A stretch of DNA of 64,000 bases, taken from Rhytidiadelphus loreus (Eukaryota; Streptophyta; Bryopsida; Hypnales; Hylocomiaceae). The notes under the pieces are model-generated. The model ran no database searches, was not told where the DNA came from, and saw nothing but the letters and a program-made list of their open reading frames with translations. Shown piece by piece: positions 37,166 to 47,500 of the stretch (positions are counted from its first letter, which is position 1; every line of letters begins with the position of its first letter). A program made the translations under genes and the position numbers. The stretch covers positions 14,136,001 to 14,200,000 of the forward strand of contig OX344764.1 of the NCBI GenBank assembly GCA_947034895.1. The letters are read 5' to 3'.

Positions 37166-37491
37166 ATGGCGTTCGTTCTCTGGTGTTCAATTTCCAGTAA
37201 AGAAGGCGCTGAGGATACACGGTTGAACGAAGCTATCCAAATGTTGAATACAGAATCAAGGAAGAACTCTAAGGTAGCAAGAATTTTTCTGCAAAAGTAG
37301 AGCATGTTCTGGATTCATGATGGGAGTGAACGGAATATTAGAGAAATTACGCTCCTGCTCTTGGATCTAAGCGACCCAAACGCGGTAAAATGGAAAAGAA
37401 TTGGAAACGATTGATGAAGTTCGCTGCCAGAGGAGGAATTGAGAAAACTGTAGTTGCTAAGCGAGGGTTTGAAAACATTGGACTCCGTTGA
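37166..37491 (+). CDS. Possible small basic protein, two exons (unidentified)
   Basis: A tentative 85-residue model: exon 1 at 37166-37273 starts MAFVLWCSISSKEGAED and ends at AAG|GTAGCA. A 68-base intron ends TATTAG|AGA, and exon 2 is 37342-37491. Frame is kept across the junction (phase 0). The C-terminal half is very basic (KRPKRGKMEKNWKRLMKF, then KTVVAKRGF), as in nucleic-acid-binding or ribosome-associated peptides, but I recognise no family. Base composition is gene-like compared with the flanks. After the stop, the same frame continues open for another 24 codons, so it may instead be a decayed fragment of a longer gene. It lies between the bHLH gene and PAL. Confidence 0.3.
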
Positions 37492-38158
37492 GGGGAATTC
37501 CATTTTTGTTCGACTACAGCTCCAAATTCACCCGAAGCCATCAAACTTGACGTCCACCACGCCTGACCAGTCAATTGTGCAAATAATGTAGGAAAATCCT
37601 ATATCAACTCATCTCATACAGATGGGTTGGGATTCAAAATTTGAAAGAATTGTGCAGGAAAGCAGATGGATGTCCACTCCTTTCAATTTCCAGGTAATGA
37701 CTTCTGCATTTAATCTTGATGCGAACTTTTCTCTGCCGTCGATCGGTCTATTCGAAGATGCAACTTTTTTTCGTGATCATCTTGGGAAGAGAATATTATT
37801 CCGACGAAACTGGTCTAAGTACCAACTCCTGAGAACTAATTCAATCGGTCCGGTTCATGACAAGCTACAACATGAAAAATCCAATTCCAAGCATACTGAG
37901 ACACTGACTCGAAGAACCTCCTGAATTGAAAATGTAGACGCCCATTGGGACGTCCAAAGAATGTTATAAAATGCTCAAGCACGGCCCAATGTGGAACCCA
38001 GTGCTCATCAAATGTACAAGAGTCCCAACTTGGGACTCGAAAATTGCCTCACCAATCCGATTAGGACGGAGAGAATCTCTACCCTTAATTCCGAGAATGT
38101 ACAGTGAGAATGTACAGTGCCTAACGGAATTTAAAGAATCCTAGTTATCCAGCGGAAA

Positions 38159-40333
38159 TCACAAGGGGAATGGGCCAGGAGCGCCAGTCCAGCCTTGCAC
38201 GCACCGCAAAAGAGGTCGAATCAGCTTCCCCTCCGACATCGCCTCGAACACTTTTTGGATTTCAGTCCCGGGCGAAACAGTTCGCAAGCCGGACAGCAAT
38301 TGCGTCCCGAGCTCCGACCTCACGAATTGGTACAGCGGGTACGTCCTGCAAGACTCAATCCTGTTGGGCACCGCCGAAAGGCCCTTGTTGTCATAAGCTC
38401 CCCGCACCAAGGGCACCACCACGCGCAGCCGCTCTTGCACTTGCGCCTCGAACACGGGGATCTGCTCAAACACGGAGCGGGAGGCGTCCTTGAGGGCGTG
38501 GCTGACCAGCACGCCTCGCAGCTTCTCCATCAACGGGTACGTGTCCGAGGACGCGTCGTCGATGTACGAGAACACGGGCTGCCGCTCCACCACCAGCAGG
38601 AGGTCCTTCTCGCAGAAGCGCGACGGCAGGAGGGCGCCGTCCTGGCCCATGAACAGCGTCTTCTTCGCCGCCTGCAACACCACTTGCTTCACGGCGGACT
38701 GCATGGTCTCCTCCACATGGCGGAGGTCGATGGCTTGGCACAGCCCCACCAGGAAGGTCGAGCTCATGAGCTTGAGAATCTCCACGGCCTCCTCCGTCTT
38801 GCGCGCGGACACCAAGCCCAGCGAGTTGACGTCCTGGTTGTGCTGCTCCGCGCTCTGGACGTGGGTGGTGACCGGGTTGGCGAGGTAGTTGAGCTCGGAG
38901 AGGTACGACGCCATGGCGATCTCGGCGCCCTTCATGCCGTAGTCCAGGCTGGGGTTGGGTCCCCCGCTCAAATTGGAAGGCAGGCCGTTGTTGTAGTAGT
39001 CGTTCACGAGCTCGGAGAACTGCGCAAACATGAGCTTGCCGATGGCCGCCAGCGCCAGGCGCATGTTGTCCATGGAGACGCCGATCGGGGTGCCCTGGAA
39101 GTTGCCCCCGTGCAGCGCGATCCCCCTCGCGGCGTCAATGATGGGGTTGTCATTCACGGAGTTGATCTCGCGCTCAATGGCATGTGTGGCGGTGCGGATC
39201 ACCTCAATCTGGGGCCCCAGCCACTGTGGCGAAGTGCGGAGGGCGTACCGATCCTGCTTGGGCTTCTTCAAGGGATCCGTCTCATTGAGCTTGGCCGCGG
39301 CTTTCATGAAGTCGCTCCCGTCCAACAACCATTCCATCACCGCTGCAGCTTCCATCTGCCCAGGGTGATGCTTCAACTTGTGCGTCAAGGGGTCGGCAAA
39401 TTCTGGCTTCCCTTGCATCACTTCACAGAACAAGGCGGATAACACTTCGGCAAGGAGCACCAACACGTTGGCGTCAAAGCACACCGTGGAGGCCAATGCC
39501 GACCCCACGGCGGTCCCGTTCACCAACGCCAATCCCTCCTTGGGCTGCAGCTCGAACGGCTTCTCCACCCCCGCCATCCGCAACCCCTCCAACGCCGAAA
39601 CCTCCCGGCCATCTGGAGTGCAAGCTCGCGAGTTGGGTCGGCCAGTGAGCAGTCCCGCAATGTAAGACAAGGGCACCAAATCCCCGGAAGCGGTGACCGT
39701 CCCACGCAACGGCAGCTTGGGCGTGACGTGTGCGTTCAATAGCTTCTCCATGGCCTCCAAAATCTCCCAACGGATCCCGGAGTAGCCTTGCATCAAGGTG
39801 TTGGTGCGCACCAACATGGCCGCGCGCGTGGTCTCCGCGGGCAGCGAGTGCCCCTTCACCAGCACCCCGGCGTTCAAAAAGCGAATGAGCTCGCGCTGCA
39901 GCTCCACGCCTTGCTGCGTGCGGCGATGGGAGGTGGCGCCGAATCCCGTCGTCACTCCGTAGATGTCCCCGCCGTTCATGATCTTCGTCAACACCCAGTT
40001 GGAGGACTCGTCCACTCTGGCCTTGGCGTTGGCCGCGTCCAGCACCACCGCCACGTCGGGCCGGCGTGCGATGGCCGTGACCTGTCCCACCGTGAGATTG
40101 ACGCCCTCAATCGCCACTTCGGTCGAGTCGAAGTACGTGGCCACCATCTGCTTGATCTCTTCCAGATGATTCCCTTGCAACTTGGCGGCCGTCTTGGCCC
40201 AGTTGAGCGGATCTGCTCGGGAAACATCTGCTTCGGAGGCGTTATTGCAGAAGCTGGGGGATGTCGGCTGTTTCTTCAAGGCGGGCTCGGATCCCGCGTT
40301 CATGTAGCTCTGGGGCGACACCACAGCTGCCAT
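38159..40333 (-). CDS. PAL: Phenylalanine ammonia-lyase (EC 4.3.1.24)
   Basis: The enzyme deaminates L-phenylalanine to trans-cinnamate in the cytosol, the first step of phenylpropanoid metabolism feeding flavonoids and UV screens. The single uninterrupted frame encodes 724 residues, the usual plant PAL length. The Ala-Ser-Gly triad that cyclises into the MIO electrophile is at 215-217 in [14 protein letters not shown]. The catalytic Tyr is in [12 protein letters not shown] (Y125). [11 protein letters not shown] and [12 protein letters not shown] are intact, and the C-terminal shielding domain ends in GAPGPFPL. The residue controlling substrate choice is Phe (F152 in IRFLNAG) rather than the His seen in bifunctional Phe/Tyr enzymes, so PAL activity is expected. 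The gene has no intron, whereas seed-plant PAL genes usually have one. Its GC content is very high against an AT-rich background, which also leaves long antisense frames open. It is convergent with the bHLH gene. Confidence 0.97.
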   Translation of the reverse strand: MAAVVSPQSYMNAGSEPALKKQPTSPSFCNNASEADVSRADPLNWAKTAAKLQGNHLEEIKQMVATYFDSTEVAIEGVNLTVGQVTAIARRPDVAVVLDAANAKARVDESSNWVLTKIMNGGDIYGVTTGFGATSHRRTQQGVELQRELIRFLNAGVLVKGHSLPAETTRAAMLVRTNTLMQGYSGIRWEILEAMEKLLNAHVTPKLPLRGTVTASGDLVPLSYIAGLLTGRPNSRACTPDGREVSALEGLRMAGVEKPFELQPKEGLALVNGTAVGSALASTVCFDANVLVLLAEVLSALFCEVMQGKPEFADPLTHKLKHHPGQMEAAAVMEWLLDGSDFMKAAAKLNETDPLKKPKQDRYALRTSPQWLGPQIEVIRTATHAIEREINSVNDNPIIDAARGIALHGGNFQGTPIGVSMDNMRLALAAIGKLMFAQFSELVNDYYNNGLPSNLSGGPNPSLDYGMKGAEIAMASYLSELNYLANPVTTHVQSAEQHNQDVNSLGLVSARKTEEAVEILKLMSSTFLVGLCQAIDLRHVEETMQSAVKQVVLQAAKKTLFMGQDGALLPSRFCEKDLLLVVERQPVFSYIDDASSDTYPLMEKLRGVLVSHALKDASRSVFEQIPVFEAQVQERLRVVVPLVRGAYDNKGLSAVPNRIESCRTYPLYQFVRSELGTQLLSGLRTVSPGTEIQKVFEAMSEGKLIRPLLRCVQGWTGAPGPFPL

Positions 40334-40960
40334 GGTTTATATGATCGTCGAGCTCCCAGGTGGTCTCAGCAACGATCAATTCAGTTAATCGAGGATCTAG
40401 CTAGTTTAGAATTCAGCGCTTCACTCAATTGCAAGCAAAGTTCTTAATTCAACTAGACAGTACTGTCTCCTTCAGGCGTTCACGGTGAGCAAACGTCCCT
40501 GCAATTGGGTTTGCAACTACAGATCTGTATTATGAGCAAATGTGGTTGCAGCTATGTAAGTCTGCAGGCTCGAATGAAGCCTGTGTTGAAGCCTGTGTTG
40601 AAGCTGCTGCTACCAATTCAAGTGCTGCTACCAATTCAAGTGAATTCAGATAGACCTTCAGGATCGAGATGAGATGAGGAATTGGGATCACGAAGGTCTG
40701 TATTTGTAAGCGGACGAGATTGGCATCTCGTGGTGAAGAAACGTGGTCTTTGCATCGGTCTCTGGACTGGGCAATTGGGCATGTGAGCTCGTAACTTGTC
40801 CTTTGTGTTTTTTCTGACAACGCACGCGGGTCAGTTTCAATTATTTTGGGAAGACTGGCGAAAAAGGGCATGGAAACGACGGAACTTCAAAGGACAAGTC
40901 GGGGATTCTCGTTGAAAATTTCACCGAAAGTCCGCGTAGAGCCCCGGCTTCAGGCCTCCT
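40334..40960 (-). promoter_or_regulatory. PAL upstream region
   Basis: Gene-like base composition continues for about 600 bp upstream of the PAL start codon, so this should hold the leader and promoter. An ACGTGG core (CCACGT on the PAL strand) lies at 40741-40746. A short tandem duplication (CTGCTACCAATTCAAGTG) occurs at about 40605-40642. I see no convincing TATA box at a normal distance. Confidence 0.45.
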
Positions 40961-41059
40961 TCACTAGTCCAGTGTGTTGAAATTGGGTTGGGGATGCCAG
41001 GCTGCATGTTCTGCGAACCTTCGCAGCAATTGCTCAAAGGATATAGTTTTCTGAGTTGT

Positions 41060-41231
41060 AAAAAGTACTCCAACGTCCTTCGGTCCGGTTTTGCGTTGGT
41101 TTGTCCCGGTCGGTCTGTCTTTGTCCGTCCGGTCTTGACCCGCCAGGCCACTTGTGGCTGGCGTTTGTATTTTATCCTCTGCAATGAAATTCCGTTTCAT
41201 TTGTTCCGGAAAAAAAAAAAAGTACTCCAAC
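41060..41231 (+). mobile_element. SINE-like retroposon with 15-bp target duplication
   Basis: AAAAAGTACTCCAAC occurs at 41060-41074 and again at 41217-41231. Between them lie about 135 bases of GC-richer sequence (GTCCTTCGGTCCGG onward) ending in a run of 12 A. A perfect direct duplication of about 15 bp plus a 3' poly(A) tail is the signature of LINE-mediated retroposition. I cannot match clear RNA polymerase III A and B boxes, so it may be a SINE, a truncated LINE tail or a small processed RNA copy. It lies about 0.73 kb upstream of the PAL start codon. Confidence 0.7.
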
Positions 41232-41264
41232 TGGAGATATGGTCTGCATACCATATTGAACCCT

Positions 41265-42030
41265 TCAAGGACGGGCCAGTGACCAATTTTCTGCATTTAT
41301 TTATTTATTTATTTATTTTTCAGAGATGGAAGTACGGTAGCAACACCCATAACCGTCAATTTAAGGGATTTGGACATGATGTCTATTAATGGACATCTAA
41401 AAAATTATTGGACCCTACTAGTAAGAGAAAAAGAATTCCAATGCACTTTCAAATGTATTTTTTGGACACCATGAGTATAAGTTATGAATTTTTAAAGAGT
41501 CACTACAGATGCACCCAGTACGACCACTAAGATTTGATATTCAAATGTAGTACATCCTTGTAATCACATCTATTTACTTCCCAAGATTTGTCAAGATTTT
41601 ACATGTGGTGGTTATGGGTACAGTGACGCTTATGGGTGCTACTACCTTACATGTCTTCTCTAAGAATTTGTATGAAATCTGGAGTTCAGTTTTGGCACCT
41701 GATAATTTGAAATTGCTGCGAATTCTTGAATAAAAAAGTGGAAGATATTCATATCAAATATGGAGTACAAAATGTGTTTGAAAAATCTGAATTTTTTTCC
41801 ATAGGTGTATATTTTAGAGGACAATACCATGCTGCAATTTTGTTTCTATTGTGCCATTTTGAAACGAGACTCCATGATAGTAGGCCCAAATTTCAAATCG
41901 CAATTAAATACTCAAACTTAGGAATTTTCCAAAATTTTCAACATGCAAGAGAAACTAGACTTGATGAACTTTGTTTCCTTAGTTGGTCTCAAATTCAAAA
42001 AAGATCATTTTTTTGGCTTAAAGGGTGAAT
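41265..42030. repeat. Dispersed repeat, partner at 44.69-45.06 kb
   Basis: It shares GTGACCAATTTTCT, TTACATGTCTT, GAAATTGCTGCGAAT and ATATTCATATCAAATA with 44690-45060 in the same order. This copy is split by the MITE at 41336-41646, and the 44.7 kb copy is uninterrupted. A TTTA microsatellite expansion (about 41295-41320) is also private to this copy. Confidence 0.7.
41336..41646. mobile_element. MITE-like element GGTAG...CTACC with identifiable empty site
   Basis: The left end GGTAGCAACACCCATAACCG pairs with the reverse complement of the right end, GGTAGTAGCACCCATAAGCG. The flanks are GTAC and TTAC. The homologous repeat copy near 44735 runs directly from AAAGATGTAATTACATGTC without the element, so the insertion and a probable TAC/TTAC target duplication of 3-4 bp can be read directly. 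No coding capacity. Confidence 0.8.
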
Positions 42031-44560
42031 GCAAGAAATACCGGTACTATTTTGCGTCACAATTGGAATGACAGAGTTGCCATTTGCCATATCTTTTGGG
42101 AAATAAAATCCATGTACTTGAAATTTTTATTGGAGATGGCTAACTTGGAAGTCCTCAGATTCCTTATTTTTGAGAAATTTTGAAAAAAAATCCTTTAATT
42201 AAATTAAAATTTACATAATTTGTCACACTTTGCGTTTTAGGGTTTTTTAGTACTGTGGAGTATCCAAAAATGATGATGTACATCTAGGATTGTTGTGGGT
42301 TATTGCCACAATAGAAGGGCATGTGCCCACCAAAGGGCATTCAAAAAAACACAATTCTTTGTCCTCAACATGCATGCAAATAGGGATCCCTTGCCCATAG
42401 CTCTCCAAACATTCATGATGGTTTCAACTTTTAGTTTTTGGTGAAATGTAATCACTATCAAGTCTTTACAAATGGCCAATTTTTAGTTTTTTTTTATTCA
42501 TGATTTTCTAATTATTATTAATTTATACTTAATTTTATCTACTTTTTGTGACAAATTGTCATTTTTTTCAAATAGTACTGTTTCAGTATTATTAAGTACT
42601 CAAAAGTACTATTGGCCGTTGATTTTTCGGATCAATGGCTGAGATTGCTCCATTTTGAGTACTACTAGTATTTGTAGTACTGGGCAAAAAAAACGCAATT
42701 TTGGCAAAACGCTCCCTAAATTGTTCTATGTTTCTTGCATCTACCCTAAACTCAACTCTAGATATAAAGGAGCAAAAATTGCCAAAATTATGACACTACA
42801 TGGAGATCCATGAAGTTGCCATTTTCTTATGTAGGATAGTGAAAAAAATATCACAAGGACAATGAGACCTCTATTAGTGCAAATTCCCTACTTGCATAAC
42901 TAGCTATAGTTCTTTATTTGCATACTCCTTATATACATAAAGTCTATTGCACAAGGCATCAATGGAGTTGATTAATTATGTCAAACATCATGTTATACGC
43001 ATATAGCTAATAGTTTTTTTCCACCATTCCCATGCACTAACAAAAGTATAACTATACAATATATTTCATTGAAATTGGATTCAAATAGCTCCCCAAATAA
43101 ATTTGAATGAAAAAACATTTTTTTATCCTTGAGGCCTCTCTTAAATCATCCCAAATGTCCTCTCATACATTGTATGGTTAATCAAAGTTCAAAAATAAGG
43201 TTTATGGAAAACAAGAATAGGGAAATTTTCTTAGGAAAATTTTAGCCCCAAAACATACCAACACATAGGGTTTAGATTACATCCCAAAATGTTCTTGACC
43301 AATACCATTTGACCTTTTCGATTTAAATTTTCTAATTGATTTTCAAGTTTGATTAGAATATCATCAAAACAACGCAAGATAGGAATCAACAATTGTATTT
43401 CTATGATTAATTGTGCAAACCTCTAGCAAAATACAGCGGATGAGGGTTTCTACTTTTGAAGTCCTCATCTGGAAGTCGCGCTTCCAACTACAATATGACA
43501 TTGGTGCTGTGATTCTTGTAGCGGTGGTGCAATTAGGGAGACTAAGTCATTTTTTAGTCGTTCAGGACAGCGAGTCATCTTTTTGCAGTCGCATTAGTGC
43601 CCATTTTTTTTGTAGTGTCTTTGAATTACTATACTACCATTAGAAGAGCATTAAAAATCAAAGACAAGAAGGAAAAGAAATTATGTCCCAATTTGGACTT
43701 GAGACAACCATAATAGAGTCCATTAAAAGGAAGCTAAAAGGAAAAATTATAATGTGCCACAACAAACAAGGCTTCAAAAATAAATCATGCAAATGGCATG
43801 ATGAATTTTCATCATCCAAATCTGGATTATCTTACCTTTATTATATATTCTTTTCAATGTGTATCCATTAATAGAAATTTTGAGTCCTAATTCCATTCCA
43901 TTTCAAAGATAAAAACATAAACTTTTTGTGGTTCACTCCATAATGCACTTCACAATTTAGTATTTTTCATCAATTATTTTAACCTTCTCCTCATGTAAAG
44001 TTTTGATAATGAATATGAAGTATTTACTAATAAATTGTTCTTTGTGTATTTGCAACTTACATCTTGAATATGAGATTTATTTCCTCAAGTTGCAAGACCT
44101 ACTATTTCTATTCATGGAAAGTTTCAGCTATGAAACTTTACATCTAAGATGAGTAGTAGAATCTTTATTTTTTGAAATCAATTACCTAGGATTAATTGAG
44201 TTTTTTCACTCCAATTTTTTAGAGAGGGTATATTTTAAGAATTTATTGACTAAGAGATTCTAATATTGGATCTTTTAATAAAGAAAAGAAAAAAAATAGG
44301 ATATTGGCTTAAAAAGGTGTTTTGGAAACAAGCTTTTGCTTGAAACAATGCAAGAACTTAGTAGAAGAATGGCATTGCCTACATGCACTCCATCTAGTTG
44401 TTACTGCCAATGTCTCTCAACAACGTCGAATTCCCATTTTGAAGTACTATTTTGTTTAATTTGTTGTAGGGTCAAATCAATCACAAATGAAACTTTGTGG
44501 ACATGGGTCCATGTTATTTGAAATTAATACAAGAAGAATATTTTGGAATCTCAAATATAG
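42030..44560. repeat. Composite of dispersed repeats (several partners at 46-51 kb)
   Basis: About 42.03-42.70 kb aligns with 46.84-47.52 kb (TATTGGAGATGG, then GGTTTCAACTTT). About 42.72-43.38 kb aligns with 46.0-46.45 kb (ATTGCCAAAAT, GAGATCCATG, GGCCTCTCTTAAATCATCC). About 43.62-44.5 kb aligns with pieces at 46.5-46.8, 47.56-48.0, 49.08-49.7 and 51.0-51.24 kb. None of the copies shows a conserved reading frame, so these are non-coding repeats duplicated locally and rearranged. Confidence 0.65.
43424..43613. mobile_element. Possible CACTA-like insertion
   Basis: Relative to the homologous copies near 46.48 and 49.06 kb, this copy has about 190 extra bases between GTGCAAACC and TCTTTGAATTA. 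The insert ends in TTTTTTTTGTAGTG, the complement of a CACTAC terminus, and is GC-richer than its surroundings. The left end (CTAGCAAAATACAGCGG) matches a CACTAC end only weakly, so the element may have lost part of its left terminus. Confidence 0.45.
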
Positions 44561-44569
44561 TCTACATTT

Positions 44570-47500
44570 TTTTAAATTAGAAAAAAATCAAATACTATTT
44601 AACATATAATTCTCTTACTTTATAAAAATGAGTTGTTTTGATGGTTTTTAGTATTGTCAAGTATTCAAGGTATTGATTGAATTCTTCAAGGATGGGCATG
44701 TGACCAATTTTCTACATTTATTTTTCAAAGATGTAATTACATGTCTTTTCTAAGTCATAAGAAATTTAGAGTGTTTTTTGTAAAAATCTGAAATTGCTAT
44801 GAATCTTTGACTAACAAGTAAAAAATATTCATATCAAATACAAAATATGTTTTAAAGTCTGAAATTTTCTTCACAGCTGCATATTGTAGAGCAAAATACT
44901 GTGGTGCAATTTCATTTCTACTATTTGTCATTCTAAATTGATGAGGAAATGAGAACTCTTTGGTAATAGGTCCAAAGTTCAATTGCAATTACATACTTAT
45001 ATTTAGGAATTTTTCAAACTTTACAAATTGCAATAGTAACTAGACTTGATAAGTTTTGAAATTAGAAAAACATCCTTTTTATGGGTTAAACAACTTTTTG
45101 ACAATGGAGGTTTTCAATGATTTGTTCCACTTTGATATTTATTTGCACGTGGATGTGCTTGAAATTTTAATTTAACCGTAAAAAAATAAAGACTACTTTG
45201 TCTAGTATATATAGAATTCATTGTGGAAAATTTTGAAAGTTGGATTTCTAAATTATAACAATTTTGGATGATCAACTTTATATGCAAAAATCATAGCTTT
45301 GGGAGAAGAACAATTATAAAAAGATAAATAATGCTTTTTTACCCCACCCCACCGGCCTACCTCCCAAAAAAAGTTGTATTGCAATCTAAGGCAAATGTAG
45401 TATTTTTTAATTAATAAAATTGAGGAATAAAAAACACTCTCAAATTTGAAGACATCTTCAAAGAGAAAGAGTAGAAAGCTAAAATTGACCCAATTGGATC
45501 CTACAAAAAATTTAAAAATTTATGTATGCGTCAATATCTGAAATTCAACAATTAATATTATTAGTACTTACACTATTTAGAACATCTTCAAAAGATTTGG
45601 AATCATTCAAATTCTTTTGTGTTCTTAATTACTTCAAATTGAATCTCTTATTTCTAAAATTGCTAAAAGAAAATTGCTAAAAAATTCCTAAACCAAGTTT
45701 GTTTGTGCAAAGTAAAGACTAGAAATATCCAAAGAAAATAATTGTTTTCATCCCTACTATTCACTAGAGATATATTGGCTTTTCAATAGAGAAGCAATAT
45801 GTTTGCTTCCTTTTTCTATTAGACTACATTTTCTAAATAAATTTTTAAACACTTCTCAAATTTAGATTTTGAAAGTGCAGAAATGCAACAAGTATGTAAA
45901 CTTATTACTCTACAAGATTCTAGCTTACAAATATCGAGATTTGTTTCATCCTACCAAGAATTTGCCGTTGAAAATTTGAAGAGGACACATTGTATCTTCT
46001 TCAGCCTTAAGGGATTAAATTCAAGTATAGATAAAGGTGCACAAATTGCCAAAATACACTTTACAGAGATCCATGGATACGCCATTTTCTTAAGTAGGAA
46101 AGTCTCAAATATCACAAAAAGAGGATACACAACATATTTCATTGAAATTGGGTTCAAACAACTCCCCAAATAAATTTGCATGAAAAAGTGTTTTTTCATC
46201 TTTGAGGCCTCTCTTAAATCATCCAAATGTCCTCACATGCATTTTAGGGTTTATCAAAGTTCAAAAATAAGGTTTCTTGACCAAAAAGAAATGGCAATTT
46301 TAGCTCCAAAATCTATTAATACGTAGGGTTAGTTTACATCCAAAACATTCTTCACCAATACCATTTTGACCATTAGGATTGAAATTTTTCAATTCGTTTT
46401 CTAAAATTATTAGAGTGTCATTAAAACAACGCAAAATAGGAATTGACAATTGTATTACTATGTTTAATTGGTGGAAACTTTCTTTGAATTATTACTATTG
46501 AAAGAGCATTAAAAATCAAATACAAGAAAGAAAAGAAAATCCCAATTTGGACTTGGACAACCACAATAGAGTCCATTAGAAGCAAGCTAAAAGGAAAAAA
46601 TTATAATGTGCCACAACAAATAAGGCTTAAAAAATAATCATGCAAATAATACTACGAATTTTCATCATCCAAATCCGGATTTTCTTATCTTTAATATATT
46701 TAGTTTTTAATGTGTTTTCAATGATAGCAATTTTGAGTCCTCATTCCACTCCACTTTAAAGATAGGAGCCTAAATTTTTTAGTCTTTCACTCGATAATGG
46801 CTCGGGTGATTGCAAGACAGACTAGTCCTATTTTGTGTCACATTCAAAGTGACAAAGTTGTTTTTTGCTTGAACTTTTCACGATAGAACCCGATGAGCTT
46901 GAAATTTTTTATTGGAGATGGTCATCTTCAGTGTAATCATATCCTTTATTTTTCAAAAATTAAAAAAAAATCATTTCATATTTAAAAGTCAATTTTGTTA
47001 ATTTGTCAAACTTTGAGGTTTAGGATTTTTTTAGTACTAGGAAGTACCCAAAATTAATGATCTGGAGCTGAAATTTTGTGGTCTATTTCTATAATAGAAA
47101 CACATGTGCCAATCAAAAGAAATCTAAAAATACATTATTTTATGACCTCCATATTCATACAAATAGGGCTCCCTTGCATGTGCACTTCTAAACATTGAAA
47201 ATGGTTTCAACTTTCATTTTTTGATGAAATGTGATTACTATGAAGTCTTTACAAATGAACAACTTTTAATTTGTTTTGTTCATGGTTTTCTAATTATTAT
47301 TAATTTTTACCTAATTGTATCTATTTTTTGTGACAAAACTGTCTTTTTCTTACAAATAGTACTTTTTCAATACTTGCAAGTAGTTATAGGTACTAGTTGG
47401 TCTACAAAGATTTGTAATCATTGAATGTCAAAGCAAATGAACCAAGAATTCAAGAGTTACAACTTATTAGCCGTAGTATTCATAGTATTAATTGAGCACA

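Noticed and set aside
38195..39442. A 415-codon frame on the + strand
   Set aside because: It lies entirely antisense to PAL. High GC at third codon positions of PAL removes stops on the opposite strand. The translation is His/Leu/Arg-rich with no domain.
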